NCBI GenBank assembly: GCA_025642065.1
Contig: JAODUP010000583.1
Coordinates: 1 to 64,000, forward strand
Source of the DNA: Paralvinella palmiformis
Taxonomy: Eukaryota > Annelida > Polychaeta > Terebellida > Alvinellidae
Direction of reading: 5' to 3'
DNA: 64,000 bases
Shown: piece after piece, positions 54,896-64,000 of the stretch
How the letters are laid out: each line of letters starts with the position of its first letter
Position numbering within the stretch: position 1 is the stretch's first letter
Made by a program: the position numbers and the translations under genes
Notes under the pieces: generated by a model
The model's input: the letters and a program-made list of their open reading frames with translations, nothing else
What the model was told of the DNA's origin: nothing
Database searches by the model: none

Positions 54896-56458
54896 TCAAT
54901 GGGTAGATATATTCCCTACTGGATGAGTATCCATAACATTTTCGTACCATCCCCCCCATTTCTTAAAATCAATCATATGGATTGCCACATAATGATAAAT
55001 AGGCATAATAGCATGATCTTTTTCTATTAACACCCTCTCAGCTTCTGCAAGAGTTTTCATACGTTTGTTCCCGCGAAGTTGAGTAGACCGCTTAATAAGC
55101 ACATCATACTGCTGACTCGCATAGCGTCCCCCATTCAATGCGGAACCTGTAACAAACATATCCAAAAATGTATTAGGATCATTATAATCACCTACCCACC
55201 CAGCACGTGCAATTTGGAACTCTCCCTTTCTACGGGTGCTAAGGTAAGTTTTCCATTCCTGATTGACGAGTTCTATATCAACATTAAGATTTTCCTTCCA
55301 TTGCTGTTGGATATACTCAGCTATTGCCTTATGGGCTTCGCTAGTATTATAAAGCAGTTGCACTTTTGGAAAGTTTTTTCCATTAGGATATCCTGCATCT
55401 GCCAATAGTTTTTTAGCTCGTGTGATATCCTCTTTTCCCAGTCCTGTTATCTGAGAATATTCGGATATAGGTGGCACTATTCCATATGCAGGGACCTGGC
55501 CACCTTTCGTAATTTCGCGAGTAAGTTCGTCTCGATTAAAAGCAAGCGACAAAGCCTTTCTTACTCGAGCATCATCAAAGGGAGCTTTTTGCGTTTGAAA
55601 CACATAATAATAAGTAGCAAGAAGGGGAAAGCTCTGATAATCGGAACGAAGTTGTGCTGTTTCTAACTGCTCCAAAGGAACTGTGGTTGCCCAGTCCATT
55701 TCTCCATTTTGGTACATCGAATACATGGTTGTAGAAGATTCTACTGGTAAAAAAATCACGCGCTTTGTTTTAATTTGTGATGCATTCCAATAACCCGGAT
55801 TCTTTTCCAAAACTATGCGTTCTTGTGGCTTCCATTCCTTCAAAAGATAGGGTCCATTACCCACAAAATTCTCCGGCTGAGTCCATTCCTTGCCAAATTT
55901 CTCGATTGCATGCATGGGGACAACAGCAAATGCATAATGCGTCAAAGCTTTTACCGCATATGGTATAGGACCAACTGTTTCGAATTGAAATGTATAATCG
56001 TCCAATGCACGTACTTGCACTACCTCAGGGCCTGCTTTCCCACTGTTGTACGATTCAGCTCCTTTGATAAACATTGCAGGAAACCATGCATAAGCTGCTG
56101 CTGTTTTTGGATTAAGAATACGTAGCCAGCTTTTTACAAAATCATATGCTGTAATAGGGGTTCCATCGCTCCATGTTGTTTTTCTCAATGAGAAAGTAAA
56201 CATGGTACCATCTTCACTAATTGTCCATTCCTTAGCCACTCCTGGCAAAGGAAGCGCCGTCTTTGGATCAGGAATAACCAACCCCTCAAAAAGCCCCATA
56301 TAAATACGGTGCTCAGGTACTCCACTAATAAGTTGAGGATCCAGGGATTCAGGTTCTGCTCCGTTTCCTATGATAAAAGATGATTCTTCATTTGTTCCTC
56401 CTGCAAATAAAACACTTGCAACCACAACAGTTAAAAGAATATTTAATAACACTTTCAT
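54896..56458 (-). CDS. oppA: Oligopeptide-binding protein OppA
   Basis: This 520-residue SBP_bac_5 protein captures peptides for the OppBCDF importer. The signal peptide ends near SVLFAGG and there is no lipobox cysteine. Family motifs are GAEPESLDPQLISGVPEHRI, TWSDGTPITAYDFVKSW, FVGNGPYLLKEW and ALSLAFNRDEL. A strong AAAGGAGG site precedes the ATG, unlike most neighbours. It is first in the operon, with an AT-rich promoter region upstream. Confidence 0.94.
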   Translation of the reverse strand: MKVLLNILLTVVVASVLFAGGTNEESSFIIGNGAEPESLDPQLISGVPEHRIYMGLFEGLVIPDPKTALPLPGVAKEWTISEDGTMFTFSLRKTTWSDGTPITAYDFVKSWLRILNPKTAAAYAWFPAMFIKGAESYNSGKAGPEVVQVRALDDYTFQFETVGPIPYAVKALTHYAFAVVPMHAIEKFGKEWTQPENFVGNGPYLLKEWKPQERIVLEKNPGYWNASQIKTKRVIFLPVESSTTMYSMYQNGEMDWATTVPLEQLETAQLRSDYQSFPLLATYYYVFQTQKAPFDDARVRKALSLAFNRDELTREITKGGQVPAYGIVPPISEYSQITGLGKEDITRAKKLLADAGYPNGKNFPKVQLLYNTSEAHKAIAEYIQQQWKENLNVDIELVNQEWKTYLSTRRKGEFQIARAGWVGDYNDPNTFLDMFVTGSALNGGRYASQQYDVLIKRSTQLRGNKRMKTLAEAERVLIEKDHAIMPIYHYVAIHMIDFKKWGGWYENVMDTHPVGNISTH

Positions 56459-56574
56459 ATTATTCCTCCTTTGAAATATAAATATACCGTTCAGTATCTA
56501 TAGTTATATACTTTCACGCTATTATAACTCTATAGTAAGAATTCTTATTACAAGATGTCAAGAACATATATCTT

Positions 56575-57819
56575 TCAATTTGTAGAAATACGGAATATTT
56601 TATATTCAGTGTGATCCGCCCAATAACTGGGTTCCCACCCCCATCCTACAAGCCCTCTTCCTGTAGTACCAACTAAGATACTACCATCTACATCAACCGC
56701 TAAAGCTGAACCCATAATAATCCCAAGATCTGTATATCCAATAACTTTTCCATCTTGCATTTTAACATGGTACACAGGCCCCCTGTTATTAGCCACAAAT
56801 AAATCGCCTTGCCACTGAGGGAACATTGTTCCATCATAAATAATCATATCCCCTGGTATATTGCTAGGAGTAAACTGTACAAGAGGAACTTCCATACCCT
56901 TACGTTTCTTATCTTGATAAATAATAGGCCACCCATAATTATGTCCTTTTATCAATAGATTAAGCTCGTCCCCCCCCTCTACTCGATCATATCCTGATGC
57001 TCCCGCTTCAAAAATATAGAGCTGTTTTGTAATAGGATGCATGGCTAGTCCCACAGGATTACGATGCCCAAAAGTATAAATCTCTGTCCGTGCATCTGCT
57101 TTATAACGAAAAGGATTATTGATGGGAACTGTTCCATCTTTATTCAGGCGAATGGTTTTCCCTGCAAGCGTATGAAGATTTTGTGCTTTGTCGGGATTTT
57201 CTTGATCGCCAAGAGTTATATATATCTTTCCATCATACCCAATAAGAACCCTAGCCCCTAAATTCTCCATCTTTCCCGATATCGGTATATTATAAAGAAA
57301 GACCTCATCTGTCCACGTTACTCCAATATCAGTAAACCGGGAAAGTTGAATACTTATTTGCTTTCTTTCTTTCTTGCTATATAACACATACACATATTTA
57401 TTTTTCAGAAAATCTGGATCAACAGTCATATCAAAAACCCCTTCCAGAATCCCTTTACTGGATCTCTCAAAATATACATCTTTATCGGTATAATAAACAT
57501 TCTCTCTGTAAGGGTAAGAATACGTTACCCGATTATCAATTGGTATTGGTAATTGCAGAACCACCCCACCTAAACACAAGACCAATACTCTCCCATCAGG
57601 TAATGTCTCTATATCACAAACAGGATGCAAATTTTCTACAACCAGTGTCACTACAATATTAGCATCGCGTGTATACCTAGTTTGGCATATTAGTTCTTGC
57701 ATTCCATAACGATTTTCTTTCCGATCTCTCTGATCTCTCTGATCTCTCTGATCTCTAGTCACAAGGGGGGACACAAAGAAAACACTAAAAAATAACATAA
57801 GTAAAAAAGATATTTGCAT
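56575..57819 (-). CDS. PQQ-type sugar dehydrogenase-like beta-propeller protein
   Basis: This 414-residue protein with a signal peptide resembles the glucose/sorbosone dehydrogenase family (PF07995). Matching stretches are DIETLPDGRVLVLCLGGVV, GVFDMTVDPDF, IYITLGDQENPDKAQNLHTL, LNKDGTVPINNPF, TFGHRNPVGLAMHP and NYGWP. The H and R of GHRNPVGL fit cofactor-site residues. PQQ dependence is family knowledge and not proven. Right after the leader there is a 9-bp tandem repeat encoding RDQRDQRDQRD. It has a weak GAGGTAG site. Confidence 0.85.
   Translation of the reverse strand: MQISFLLMLFFSVFFVSPLVTRDQRDQRDQRDRKENRYGMQELICQTRYTRDANIVVTLVVENLHPVCDIETLPDGRVLVLCLGGVVLQLPIPIDNRVTYSYPYRENVYYTDKDVYFERSSKGILEGVFDMTVDPDFLKNKYVYVLYSKKERKQISIQLSRFTDIGVTWTDEVFLYNIPISGKMENLGARVLIGYDGKIYITLGDQENPDKAQNLHTLAGKTIRLNKDGTVPINNPFRYKADARTEIYTFGHRNPVGLAMHPITKQLYIFEAGASGYDRVEGGDELNLLIKGHNYGWPIIYQDKKRKGMEVPLVQFTPSNIPGDMIIYDGTMFPQWQGDLFVANNRGPVYHVKMQDGKVIGYTDLGIIMGSALAVDVDGSILVGTTGRGLVGWGWEPSYWADHTEYKIFRISTN
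57723..57756 (-). repeat. 9-bp tandem repeat inside the dehydrogenase-like gene
   Basis: The unit GATCTCTCT is repeated three times plus a partial fourth. Because the unit is 9 bp, copy-number changes keep the frame and only add or remove Arg-Asp-Gln triplets just after the signal peptide. Confidence 0.85.
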
Positions 57820-57908
57820 ATTTTAAAATTCTACCTCATTAAGTTTAATCAAGTACCAATATAGCATATCCCAAATGCTTGGAAAACATAGCAAATTATA
57901 GATGAATT

Positions 57909-57980
57909 GGAAGTGTAGTGAATTCGATTATCACGCCGACCTCAAGCCAGAGGTCGCGGGTTCAATCCCCGTCACTCCCA
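57909..57980 (+). pseudogene. tRNA-Asp pseudogene
   Basis: This is a degenerate copy of the tRNA-Asp at 58688-58761. It lacks two bases in the anticodon loop, so the GTC anticodon is destroyed, and several acceptor and D-stem pairs are mutated. The T arm and 3' acceptor strand are intact. It belongs to the first unit of a tandem duplication. Confidence 0.85.
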
Positions 57981-58009
57981 TTTTTTATCACAGTAAAATG
58001 CATATAATA

Positions 58010-58323
58010 TCACTCTTCAGAATAAAGCGATTGGTAGCTGTTTATTATCTGCTGGGTAACTACACGGATATCGAAAAGCATGAATCGTTGTAGTGCCTTT
58101 TCTTTCAAAGATTTCCATAATGCCGCATCATGCGTTATCTTTATACAGGCATGTTCAAACGCCTGAATATCATTCTCTTTCACCAAAATACCAGCATCTC
58201 CCACTACATCCTTATTTGCGGAATCATTAAAGGCAATAATAGGTGTTCCCGCAGCCAAACTCTCAATTTGCACCATTGATTGAGCTTCGCTAGTCGAAGA
58301 CGTGACAAAGGCTCGTGCATGCT
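58010..58323 (-). pseudogene. Truncated duplicate of the GT4 glycosyltransferase 3' end
   Basis: It repeats the C-terminal ~100 codons of the gene at 58791-59957 with few substitutions, including SMVQIESLAAGTPIIAF and VVGDAGILVKEND. It stops matching at about 58323 and has no upstream part. It is a by-product of the tandem duplication. Confidence 0.88.
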
Positions 58324-58687
58324 ACAAATGAAGAAAGATAAAGACTACAAATTACTGAAAAAAGATATTTGCATATTTCAAAATCTGCATCACAAGTATA
58401 ATCCAACTCTAATATAATATATTACTAAATGTCTGAAACAGCTCTGATTTTTCATCGAAACTACAGTACATAGCTATAATTACAGTACAAACATAGGTGT
58501 ACTAAAAGCACAATCAAGTGCTGAGAGAAGCCTACCGTTTATATTGCCTTTTATAATACAATATGATATTTTAAAAGTGTTAGGAGATAACGTTCCTTCA
58601 CACAGAAGCGAGAAGCCGTATTCTCATATGTAGGAAAACTTTCCAAAGTTTTCCCGATGTCAAGGAGTTTCTCTCAATAGATGAATC
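58324..58687. other. Duplication junction and tRNA-Asp upstream region
   Basis: Positions ~58355-58440 resemble 57800-57890, the start and upstream region of the dehydrogenase-like gene (shared GATATTTGCATATTT). The rest is AT-rich sequence leading to tRNA-Asp. No gene is visible. Confidence 0.6.
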
Positions 58688-58761
58688 GGGGGTGTGGCGA
58701 AGTCGGTTATCGCGCCGGCCTGTCAAGCCGGAGGTCGCGGGTTCAATCCCCGTCACTCCCG
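58688..58761 (+). tRNA. tRNA-Asp (anticodon GTC)
   Basis: A 74-base cloverleaf: acceptor GGGGGTG/CACTCCC, D stem GCGA/TCGC, anticodon stem CCGGC/GCCGG with loop CTGTCAA, and T arm GCGGG-TTCAATC-CCCGT. The discriminator is G, as expected for Asp. CCA is not encoded. Confidence 0.95.
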
Positions 58762-58790
58762 TTTTTTATCACAGTAAAATGCATATAATA

Positions 58791-59957
58791 TCACTCTTCA
58801 GAATAAAGCGATTGGTAGATGTTTATTATCTGCTGGGTAACTACACGGATATCGAAAAGCATGGATCGTTGTAGTGCCTTTTCTTTCAAAGATTTCCATA
58901 ATGCCGCATCATGTGTAATCTTTATACAGGCATGTTCAAACGCCTGAATATCATTCTCTTTCACCAAAATACCAGCATCTCCCACTACATCCTTATTTGC
59001 GGAATCATTAAAGGCAATAATAGGAGTTCCTGCAGCCAAACTCTCAATTTGCACCATTGATTGAGCTTCGCTAGTCGAAGACGTGACAAAAGCTCGTGCA
59101 TGCTGTAAAAAACCTTTCTGTAAAACATCATGATGTTTAAGTGCACCCGTAAAAACGATATTCGATAATGAAAGCATTGCAGTCAATTTTTGCATCTTAT
59201 ACAACTGGGGGCCTTCACCTATAACAAACAACCGAATGTCGGGATCTTTACGAATAACACGTTTAAAAATATAAATAAGTACATTTATAGCCTTTTCAAC
59301 ACTAACCCGTCCTATAAACACAAATGTTTTGCGATTAAACAAGGGATACTGAGCTTGTAGTTTTTGAAACGAATCATAGCTTTTCAATCGGGCCAAATCT
59401 ATTCCGTTGCGTATGCTATGTACATATGGGATGGAAGACAAAGACTGTAAAAAGTCTTTGGCAGCTGCTCCTGGTGCAGTCATCGTCACATTGCGCACAA
59501 AGGGGCGATAATAATATGTTGCCATACTTTGAATAATTGGTATTAAGGGAGGGAAAAAAACTGCCATACGTAGGTAGCCCGGATCACTTAACATAGTATG
59601 CCATGTGTGCACGATAGGAATACACAACTTTCTAGCTACTCGCAGAGCTGCATAAGAAAGACTTCCAGGACCGGTAATGTGGAGTATATTGACTTTTTCA
59701 CCAATAAGATACTGTCGCAGCAATGAAGAAAAAGGTGCTACTAAACGTAAACCTGGATATAAAAAACTATGTATGCTTGGTACACTTAATATAAGAATTC
59801 TTTTATCAGATACCACAGTAGGCGAATTGTGCATTCGCGGAATAATAAATATTACCTTATGCCCTTGATCACTCAAAACACTTGCAATGCTACTTGTAAC
59901 AGTGATTACTCCATTAACGACAGGCAAAAATATTTCAAATGTAAATGCAATTGTCAT
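58791..59957 (-). CDS. GT4 family glycosyltransferase
   Basis: This 388-residue retaining GT-B enzyme has an N-terminal acceptor domain (FEIFLPVVNGVITVTSSIA) and a donor domain beginning at FIGRVSVEKAINVL. The EX7E motif EAQSMVQIE lies near residue 295. The pattern resembles diacylglycerol glucosyltransferases and lipid mannosyltransferases of the PimB/MgdA type, so a glycolipid role at the inner membrane is plausible but unproven. No ribosome site is visible. Its 3' end is duplicated at 58010-58323. Confidence 0.85.
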   Translation of the reverse strand: MTIAFTFEIFLPVVNGVITVTSSIASVLSDQGHKVIFIIPRMHNSPTVVSDKRILILSVPSIHSFLYPGLRLVAPFSSLLRQYLIGEKVNILHITGPGSLSYAALRVARKLCIPIVHTWHTMLSDPGYLRMAVFFPPLIPIIQSMATYYYRPFVRNVTMTAPGAAAKDFLQSLSSIPYVHSIRNGIDLARLKSYDSFQKLQAQYPLFNRKTFVFIGRVSVEKAINVLIYIFKRVIRKDPDIRLFVIGEGPQLYKMQKLTAMLSLSNIVFTGALKHHDVLQKGFLQHARAFVTSSTSEAQSMVQIESLAAGTPIIAFNDSANKDVVGDAGILVKENDIQAFEHACIKITHDAALWKSLKEKALQRSMLFDIRVVTQQIINIYQSLYSEE

Positions 59958-60006
59958 GGCTTAATCTATAATCCATTTTTCATATCGTGCCATAAAACAC
60001 CCCTTA

Positions 60007-62676
60007 TTATGCTTTTAATACATCTAGCAATTCTTTATTTTTCCTTAATTTATTTGCCAGTTCTTCTTTCCTATCTTTCATATCTTGTACCACACGAGGG
60101 TGAGCACGTTGCATGAAAGCTTGCAAAGAAAGCTTCTGTTGAGTAACTGCATATTGTTGTTGGAATTTTACGATTTGTTTTTGTATGCGTTCTGCATGTT
60201 TACGAACGTCTACGATATGTCGAATGAAAAGATGTAGTCGATATCCATCTCCTGCTATAGAAATTACTTTATCATCATTGGCATGTGGTATAGCATAGTG
60301 TATGGTATCTGCATAAATCAATTCCTTTATATATTCTTCATGTTGCTTGACAAAAGGCTCATACTGCCAATTTTTGTCAAATGTTATGGCAACAACAATA
60401 CGTTTTGATCTCGGTACTGTTAATTCACTACGTGTACTGCGTACCTTTCTCACCAGATCTTTGAGTGCTTCAAAACGAGCAAAATCATCGGGAAACCGTT
60501 CAGTATCTAGTAACTGTGGATAGTCAGCAATAATTAAGTGTGAGGAGTTACGAGCTGCGGGCAGTTTTGAAAATATTTCTTCTGTTACAAAGGGAAGAAA
60601 AGGATGTAAGAAACGTAATATACGCTCAAGAAATACCAATAAAAGTGAAACAGCTCTATTTTTTTCTGTTGGTACGTTTCCATACAGACTTACTTTTGAG
60701 ACCTCAAGGTACCAATCACAAAATTCATTCCAAAACACATCGTATACCGCATAACTCGCATCATTAAAACGATACTGTTGCATCGCCTGTATAACATCAC
60801 TTGTTGCCATATGCATTCGGTGCATCATCCATTTATCTACCACACGTAACTTACAAGAAGCCATTGGAATATATGTACAGTTATCAAGATTTTGCAATAT
60901 GTAACGGCTTGCGTTCCAAAGCTTATTGACAAATTTTGAACCAAACGAAAAAGTATCCTCGTTAAGATGTAGATCGGTCCCCTGAGAGGATAGAAAAGAA
61001 AGTGTAAAACGCAATGCATCTGCACCATGTTTTTCTACAATATAAAGCGGATCAATACCATTACCTAGACTTTTCGACATTTTTCTTCCTTTTATGTCTC
61101 GAATAAGATTTGTAATATAAATATCTTTGAATGGTACATTTTCCGTAAACTCTAATCCAGCCATTACCATACGAGCGACCCAAAAGAAAATGATATCATA
61201 GCCTGTTACCAAAGTAGTGGTAGGATAAAAACGTGCAAGATCATCTGTATAATCAGGCCATCCGAATACTGAAAAAGGCCACAACCAAGAAGAAAACCAT
61301 GTGTCAAGAACATCAGTATCTTGATGCAACTTTTTATCTTGATATATGGGATTTTCTGTGGGATCTTCTTCGCTTACAATAATCTTATTCTGCCCCTCAT
61401 CATACCAAACAGGAATACGATGTCCCCACCACAGCTGCCGAGATATACACCAATCTCGCACATTCTCAAGCCACCGTAAATATGTCGACTCCCATTTCCG
61501 AGGATAAAACCTAATTTTTTGCTCGCGTAATGCTTGAATTGCTTTCTTCGCCAGCGGGCGCATCTTAACAAACCACTGCTCGGATAATAATGGCTCTATT
61601 ACATCGTCACTTCTTTCCCCATGCCCTACTTGATGTATAATATCTTCCGACTTCACCATCAAATCCAATGCCATTAATTCCTCCGTAATCTTCTTTCTCG
61701 CATCATTTACAGATAAATCTCTGTATGCCTCGGGAACATGATCATTGAGATGTCCGCTCACATGGAGAATATTAATAAGTGGCAAGGTATGCCTCTGTGC
61801 AATTTCATAATCAGCCATAGAATGCCCTGGAGTAATTTTTAAAATACCAGTACCAAATTCTTTATCTACTGCCCCATCACTTATAATGGGTATTGTTCGA
61901 TCAATCAGAGGTACATGTACATGTAAACCATGATATGACTGATACCGTGGATCCTCTGGATGTACTGCAAGTGCAACATCTGCAAAAATAGTTTCTGGCC
62001 GCGTGGTTGCTATCTCAAGAAAACCAGTCATTTCCACAAGTTCATAACGAATATGATATAATTTCCCCTGTACTTTCTTATAGATTACTTCATCATCACT
62101 AAGCGCAGTTTGATTGGCAACAGACCAATTGATAAGATAATTACCTTTGTAAATTAATCCTTTTTTGTATAAGCGCACAAATACATGTCGAACCGCACGA
62201 GAAAGCCCCTTATCAAGCGTAAACCGTTCGCGTTCCCAATCGCATGATGATCCTATCTTTTGCAATTGATGAATGATTATTTTTTTATGTTGGAGTGCAA
62301 AATTCTCTGTGCGTTTGAGAAATTCTTCTCTTCCTAAATCATTGCGATGCATACCCTCTTTTAACAATTCTCGTTCTACTACAGCTTGGGTGGCAATGCC
62401 TGCATGATCGGTACCAGGGACCCATAACACTTGTTTCCCACTCATACGATGATATCGAATTAAAATATCTTGCAAACAGTTGTTTAGCGCATGGCCCAAA
62501 TGCAAGACTCCTGTCACATTGGGAGGAGGTATAACAACAACAAAAGGTTTATTTTTATTCTCTTTTCGGGGACCAAAATATCCATGTTGTTGCCATGTAT
62601 TATAGATTCTATCTTCAAATGAAGCACTATCAAATCGAGAAGACAATTCTACTGAATGTAATGTTTTTTCACCCAT
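60007..62676 (-). CDS. valS: Valyl-tRNA synthetase
   Basis: This class I synthetase charges tRNA-Val. The 889 residues are the usual length. The HIGH motif is HLGH at 59-62 and KMSKS is in GRKMSKSLGNGIDP near 530. The editing domain (TTRPETIFADVALAVHP) lies between, and a C-terminal coiled-coil arm follows (about 820-889). The ATG has no Shine-Dalgarno site. The enzyme stands alone. Confidence 0.97.
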   Translation of the reverse strand: MGEKTLHSVELSSRFDSASFEDRIYNTWQQHGYFGPRKENKNKPFVVVIPPPNVTGVLHLGHALNNCLQDILIRYHRMSGKQVLWVPGTDHAGIATQAVVERELLKEGMHRNDLGREEFLKRTENFALQHKKIIIHQLQKIGSSCDWERERFTLDKGLSRAVRHVFVRLYKKGLIYKGNYLINWSVANQTALSDDEVIYKKVQGKLYHIRYELVEMTGFLEIATTRPETIFADVALAVHPEDPRYQSYHGLHVHVPLIDRTIPIISDGAVDKEFGTGILKITPGHSMADYEIAQRHTLPLINILHVSGHLNDHVPEAYRDLSVNDARKKITEELMALDLMVKSEDIIHQVGHGERSDDVIEPLLSEQWFVKMRPLAKKAIQALREQKIRFYPRKWESTYLRWLENVRDWCISRQLWWGHRIPVWYDEGQNKIIVSEEDPTENPIYQDKKLHQDTDVLDTWFSSWLWPFSVFGWPDYTDDLARFYPTTTLVTGYDIIFFWVARMVMAGLEFTENVPFKDIYITNLIRDIKGRKMSKSLGNGIDPLYIVEKHGADALRFTLSFLSSQGTDLHLNEDTFSFGSKFVNKLWNASRYILQNLDNCTYIPMASCKLRVVDKWMMHRMHMATSDVIQAMQQYRFNDASYAVYDVFWNEFCDWYLEVSKVSLYGNVPTEKNRAVSLLLVFLERILRFLHPFLPFVTEEIFSKLPAARNSSHLIIADYPQLLDTERFPDDFARFEALKDLVRKVRSTRSELTVPRSKRIVVAITFDKNWQYEPFVKQHEEYIKELIYADTIHYAIPHANDDKVISIAGDGYRLHLFIRHIVDVRKHAERIQKQIVKFQQQYAVTQQKLSLQAFMQRAHPRVVQDMKDRKEELANKLRKNKELLDVLKA

Positions 62677-62929
62677 GACTCACTGCTTACGTCTTAGAAA
62701 TGATTTTCATAAGTTTACCACAAATATTTTTCAAGGAAAAGAGAACAATTACAAAAGTATATTCATTGCAAACCGTTCGCTGCTTGTGCATGGAAAATAT
62801 TAACCCTAAATGAATACAAATATCATACTCACCATAGTATATTTCATTGATATACATTAATACAATCAATAACTCAATAACTCTGGAATATATCTCCAGC
62901 ACATGTTACTATTACATATTCTTTAAAAA

Positions 62930-64000
62930 ATGAGTCTTGCAAAAGTAATAAAACGAAATGGCGATATTGTAGCATTCAACAGAAAACGCATTGTTCGAGC
63001 AGTCACAAAAGCTTATCAAGCAGCGGGTTATGCATGGAATGCTGAACATAAACAACACCTTTTACAAAATATTGATATAGAACTACAAGAACGATTCCTT
63101 CATACCACACCGAATGTTGAAGACATTCAAGATATTGTTGAACAAGCTTTAATGAAAATAGGTGCCTATGATGTAGCAAAAACGTATATTCTCTATCGAC
63201 AAAAAAGAAGCGAACTTCGAGCTCAAGGCTTTCACAAGGAAAAAAAATATAGGGTTCGTAAAAGAAACGGAAAAGAAGAACCCTATCGTCCCGACAAGTT
63301 ACTTGCATCTATCCATCCATTTATTAAAGAGCTGGTTATATCTACCGAATTATTGGTGCAAGAAGTACAAAAAAGTATATTTAATTACATTACCAGTGAA
63401 GAGATTGAACAAACTCTCCTTCTTGCAACCGCTTCTTTTATCGAACGAGATCCTGCATACAATACACTGGCAGCTCGATTATTTCGCAGAAAAGTATATC
63501 GAGAAGTATTGGGAACCTCATACTTGCATAAAGGAAAATTATGGGAGGAGTATAGAAAAAAATTTATAGAAAATATTCATGCAGGAGTAAAAAAGAATTT
63601 ATATGCAAAAAAACTGCTTGATTTTGATCTCCCTGATCTTGCTGACTGTCTGCAAATAGAAAATGATGAATTGTTGAATTATATGGGAATATATACCCTG
63701 TATGATCGTTATTTTCTCAAAGATGGACAGAAAATATTGGAACTACCTCAGACATTCTGGATGCGCGTAGCTATGGGGCTTGCCCTTGCCGAAAAGAGCA
63801 ATGAATATACAAAATGGGCAAAAGAATTTTACCAGGTGCTTACCTCCCTGTATTTTATTCCCTCAACTCCAACGTTATTTCACTCAGGATTGCCTACTCC
63901 ACAATTAAGTTCATGTTATCTTACTACTATTCGTGATGATCTTCATCATATTTTTAAATGTATTGGTGACAACGCTCAACTTTCAAAATGGTCAGGCGGA
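62930..64000 (+). CDS. nrdA: Ribonucleoside-diphosphate reductase alpha subunit (5' part)
   Basis: This is the large subunit of class I ribonucleotide reductase, cut by the window edge after 357 codons. Two ATP-cone domains are visible in series: residues ~3-95 (VIKRNGDIVAFNRKRIVRAV) and ~105-190 (VRKRNGKEEPYRPDKLLASI). The second corresponds to the single cone of short NrdA proteins. The catalytic barrel begins with STPTLFHSGLPTPQLSSCYL, which contains the first redox cysteine. The ATG at 62930 lies in an A-run without a ribosome site. Confidence 0.93.
   Translation, partial: MSLAKVIKRNGDIVAFNRKRIVRAVTKAYQAAGYAWNAEHKQHLLQNIDIELQERFLHTTPNVEDIQDIVEQALMKIGAYDVAKTYILYRQKRSELRAQGFHKEKKYRVRKRNGKEEPYRPDKLLASIHPFIKELVISTELLVQEVQKSIFNYITSEEIEQTLLLATASFIERDPAYNTLAARLFRRKVYREVLGTSYLHKGKLWEEYRKKFIENIHAGVKKNLYAKKLLDFDLPDLADCLQIENDELLNYMGIYTLYDRYFLKDGQKILELPQTFWMRVAMGLALAEKSNEYTKWAKEFYQVLTSLYFIPSTPTLFHSGLPTPQLSSCYLTTIRDDLHHIFKCIGDNAQLSKWSGG

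Noticed and set aside
57909..58761. Two tRNA-Asp copies as attachment sites of an integrated element
   Set aside because: No integrase or cargo gene lies between them. The duplicated segment extends well beyond the tRNA into the glycosyltransferase, so a tandem duplication explains it better.

Overview
The window looks like the chromosome of a host-associated spirochaete, most likely a Treponema relative. The best evidence is a pair of paralogous outer-membrane proteins (34509-36020, 36235-37785) whose layout resembles the treponemal Tpr/Msp family. Lipobox-bearing surface lipoproteins, an AT-rich base composition and a cellulose-type glycosidase locus also fit a gut or other anaerobic treponeme. 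This assignment is inference from protein resemblance only.

The window has two parts. Positions 1-18546 are an accessory region. It holds several copies of lipoproteins with 25-residue DUF285 (BspA-like) repeats, on the + strand at the left edge and on the - strand at 14-18.4 kb. Between them are a class II fructose-bisphosphate aldolase, a tract of decayed genes, and a carbohydrate locus on the - strand: a solute-binding protein, two ABC permeases and two family 9 glycoside hydrolases. The carbohydrate locus is broken up by DUF285 remnants and an IS91-like transposase remnant. A 125-bp regulatory cassette, with a promoter that has a TAACGTTA palindrome in its spacer, occurs three times. It lies upstream of the binding protein, upstream of the permease/GH9 transcription unit, and upstream of one DUF285 lipoprotein. 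Two DUF285 genes are frameshifted, one at the lipobox cysteine and one at the first repeat, and a third is a mosaic of two subtypes.

Positions 18547-64000 are a dense housekeeping region. It contains: a five-gene - strand block (SDR, MFS, M16 peptidase, aldo/keto reductase, nucleosidase-like); EF-P; an MscS channel, a second SDR and RibA; a class III nucleotide cyclase; an SbcD/SbcC-like pair; tRNA-Val and tRNA-Ala; SSB; the Tpr-like pair; ManC; a complete tryptophan operon trpE-trpGD-trpCF-trpB-trpA followed by a branched-chain aminotransferase; a large acidic TPR membrane protein; a secreted CBM48 protein; an oppABCDF peptide importer; a PQQ-type sugar dehydrogenase-like protein; a tandem duplication involving tRNA-Asp and the end of a GT4 glycosyltransferase; ValS; and the start of an NrdA with two ATP cones.

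Genes of the accessory part mostly carry clear AGGAG ribosome-binding sites, whereas many core genes show none. The most interesting unit is the DUF285 lipoprotein/GH9/ABC locus: a recombining, frameshifting repeat-lipoprotein family that shares promoter-operator cassettes with a polysaccharide-degradation and uptake system.
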